This document shows positions 6,666-7,751 of a DNA stretch of 7,751 bases, piece after piece. Numbering within the stretch: the stretch's first letter is position 1; every line of letters starts with the position of its first letter. The position numbers and the translations under genes were made by a program. Below the pieces are notes generated by a model. It saw only the letters and a program-made list of their open reading frames with translations, ran no database searches and was not told the origin of the DNA. This DNA is from DSAR01 sp034437315 (lineage in GTDB: Bacteria; Chloroflexota; Anaerolineae; B4-G1): positions 1 to 7,751 of the forward strand of contig DAOTUC010000079.1 of assembly GCA_034437315.1 (NCBI GenBank), in the 5' to 3' direction.

Positions 6666-7751
6666 TTATCGCGGATCGTCTATCATATCTTGCAACAGGC
6701 TGGGGGCTTTTTGCAGCGCTTCGTCGAGCCGGCTGGCGTCGCGTCCGCCGGCCTGGGCCAATGTGGGCCGTCCACCGCCGCCGCCGCCCACGACGCGGGC
6801 GATGTCTTGGACCAATCGGCCCGCGTTGATCCCGCGCTTGACCAGATCGGGCGTCACCGCCGCCACGAGGACCGGACGATCTTCTTGCACTGCTCCGAGG
6901 ACGATCACGCCGGAATCGATGCGGTCGCGGAACCAGTCGGTCATCTCGCGCAGGACGTCCATACTGGGCGCGCTCACCTGGGCGCTCAATAGCCGGACGC
7001 CATTCACCGTTTCCACGCGGTCGAGCAGCCCCTCAAACTCGCGATGGGCCAACTGGCCCTCCAGGCGGGCGATCTCCTTGCGCGCCGATTGTAACTCGTC
7101 CTGAAGGGCTTGTGCTTTGTGGTCAACCTCGTCCGGCAGCGCGCCCAGGTGAGCGGCGGCCCGCTTGAGCACGCCCAGTTGTTTCTCGACCAGTTCCACC
7201 GCCTTGCGTCCCGTCACCGCTTCGATGCGGCGTACGCCGGCCCCCACGCTCTCCTCAGAGACGATGTGGAACAGGCCGATCTCGCCTGTCTCGTGCAAGT
7301 GGGTGCCGCCGCACAGCTCCCGACTGATCGGCGCGCCCGGCCCGCCGATGCGCAACACGCGCACATCCTCGCCATATTTTTCGCCGAAGAGAGCGATGAC
7401 GCCATCCTGAATCGCTTGCCGGTACGTTTCCTCGGCAGCGACTACCGGATAGTTGACCAGAATCGCCTCGTTGATTGAGCGGGTGATCTCCTTTAATTGT
7501 TCCTCGGTCACCGGCTTGGGGTGGGTGAAATCGAAGCGCAGCCGGTCGGGCGTCACCAGGGAGCCGGCCTGTTGCACGTGTTCGCCTAGGACGTAGCGTA
7601 ATTCGCTTTGCAGGAGGTGAGTCGCCGTGTGATTGCGGGCCACGTCCATCCGGCGGGCGAAATCGACTACCGCCCACGCCTCGTCGCCCACCTGGGGTTG
7701 GCCTTGCTTGACCTGGCCCACGTGGACGATCAGGCCGGGGACCGGTTCCCG
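6666..7751 (-). CDS. alaS: Alanyl-tRNA synthetase, C-terminal part (5' end outside window)
   Basis: The frame is open to the window edge and codes for the last 361 residues of AlaRS, which is about 880 residues in most bacteria. The catalytic and tRNA-recognition domains are therefore missing from view. Present are the editing domain, which clears Ser- and Gly-tRNA(Ala), with its zinc-site motifs HTATH (fragment residues 41-45) and CGGTH (147-151, with EL before it); and VSEESVGAGVRRIEAVTG (164-181). A charged, coiled-coil-like helix follows at about 185-245. Last comes the C-Ala (DHHA1) domain, with GVIVLGAVQEDRPVLVAAVT (281-300) and GGGGGGRPTLAQAGG (322-336). Codons upstream of residue 11 read REPVPGLIVH, in frame, so the GTG at 7719-7721 is internal and not a start. 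It is the first visible gene of the - strand run and probably the operon leader. No defect is seen. Confidence 0.98.
   Translation of the reverse strand, partial: REPVPGLIVHVGQVKQGQPQVGDEAWAVVDFARRMDVARNHTATHLLQSELRYVLGEHVQQAGSLVTPDRLRFDFTHPKPVTEEQLKEITRSINEAILVNYPVVAAEETYRQAIQDGVIALFGEKYGEDVRVLRIGGPGAPISRELCGGTHLHETGEIGLFHIVSEESVGAGVRRIEAVTGRKAVELVEKQLGVLKRAAAHLGALPDEVDHKAQALQDELQSARKEIARLEGQLAHREFEGLLDRVETVNGVRLLSAQVSAPSMDVLREMTDWFRDRIDSGVIVLGAVQEDRPVLVAAVTPDLVKRGINAGRLVQDIARVVGGGGGGRPTLAQAGGRDASRLDEALQKAPSLLQDMIDDPR

Overview
The window joins the 3' end of a ribosomal RNA operon on the + strand to a run of five protein genes, all on the - strand, that converge on it. Positions 1 to about 1008 are the last third of a 23S rRNA. 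A 5S rRNA follows at about 1076-1196, and a strong intrinsic terminator at 1245-1282 closes the operon.

Read in the direction of transcription from the right edge, the - strand genes are: alaS (3' part only, cut by the window edge), a membrane-anchored protein with a baseplate J-like extracellular domain, ruvX (Holliday junction resolvase), mltG (endolytic murein transglycosylase), an orphan branched-chain-amino-acid-type substrate-binding lipoprotein, and a metallo-beta-lactamase-fold hydrolase resembling N-acyl homoserine lactonases. The first four are closely spaced (gaps of 10, 13 and 50 nt) and look like one operon. The order alaS - ruvX - mltG is a known conserved neighbourhood in Gram-positive bacteria. 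Here an unusual 523-residue membrane protein sits between alaS and ruvX. The last two genes have wider gaps (75 and 102 nt) and may be transcribed separately or as a weakly linked tail.

The organism is a bacterium, most likely a member of the Chloroflexota (perhaps Anaerolineae). This is inferred from the membrane-anchored baseplate J-like protein, from short degenerate tandem repeats such as the heptad ATTACGC type, and from the alaS-ruvX-mltG arrangement. No taxonomic search was possible.

Functionally the cluster mixes translation (AlaRS, rRNA), DNA or RNA processing (RuvX) and cell-wall growth (MltG). There are no transposases, integrases, CRISPR arrays, tRNAs or phage genes. The part most open to new biology is the baseplate J-like membrane protein. 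Smaller curiosities are a heptad tandem repeat inside a signal-peptide coding region, an 8-bp tandem repeat over the ruvX stop codon, and paired base changes near the peptidyl transferase centre of the 23S rRNA. I see a mostly ordinary core-genome region and no clear new multi-gene system.
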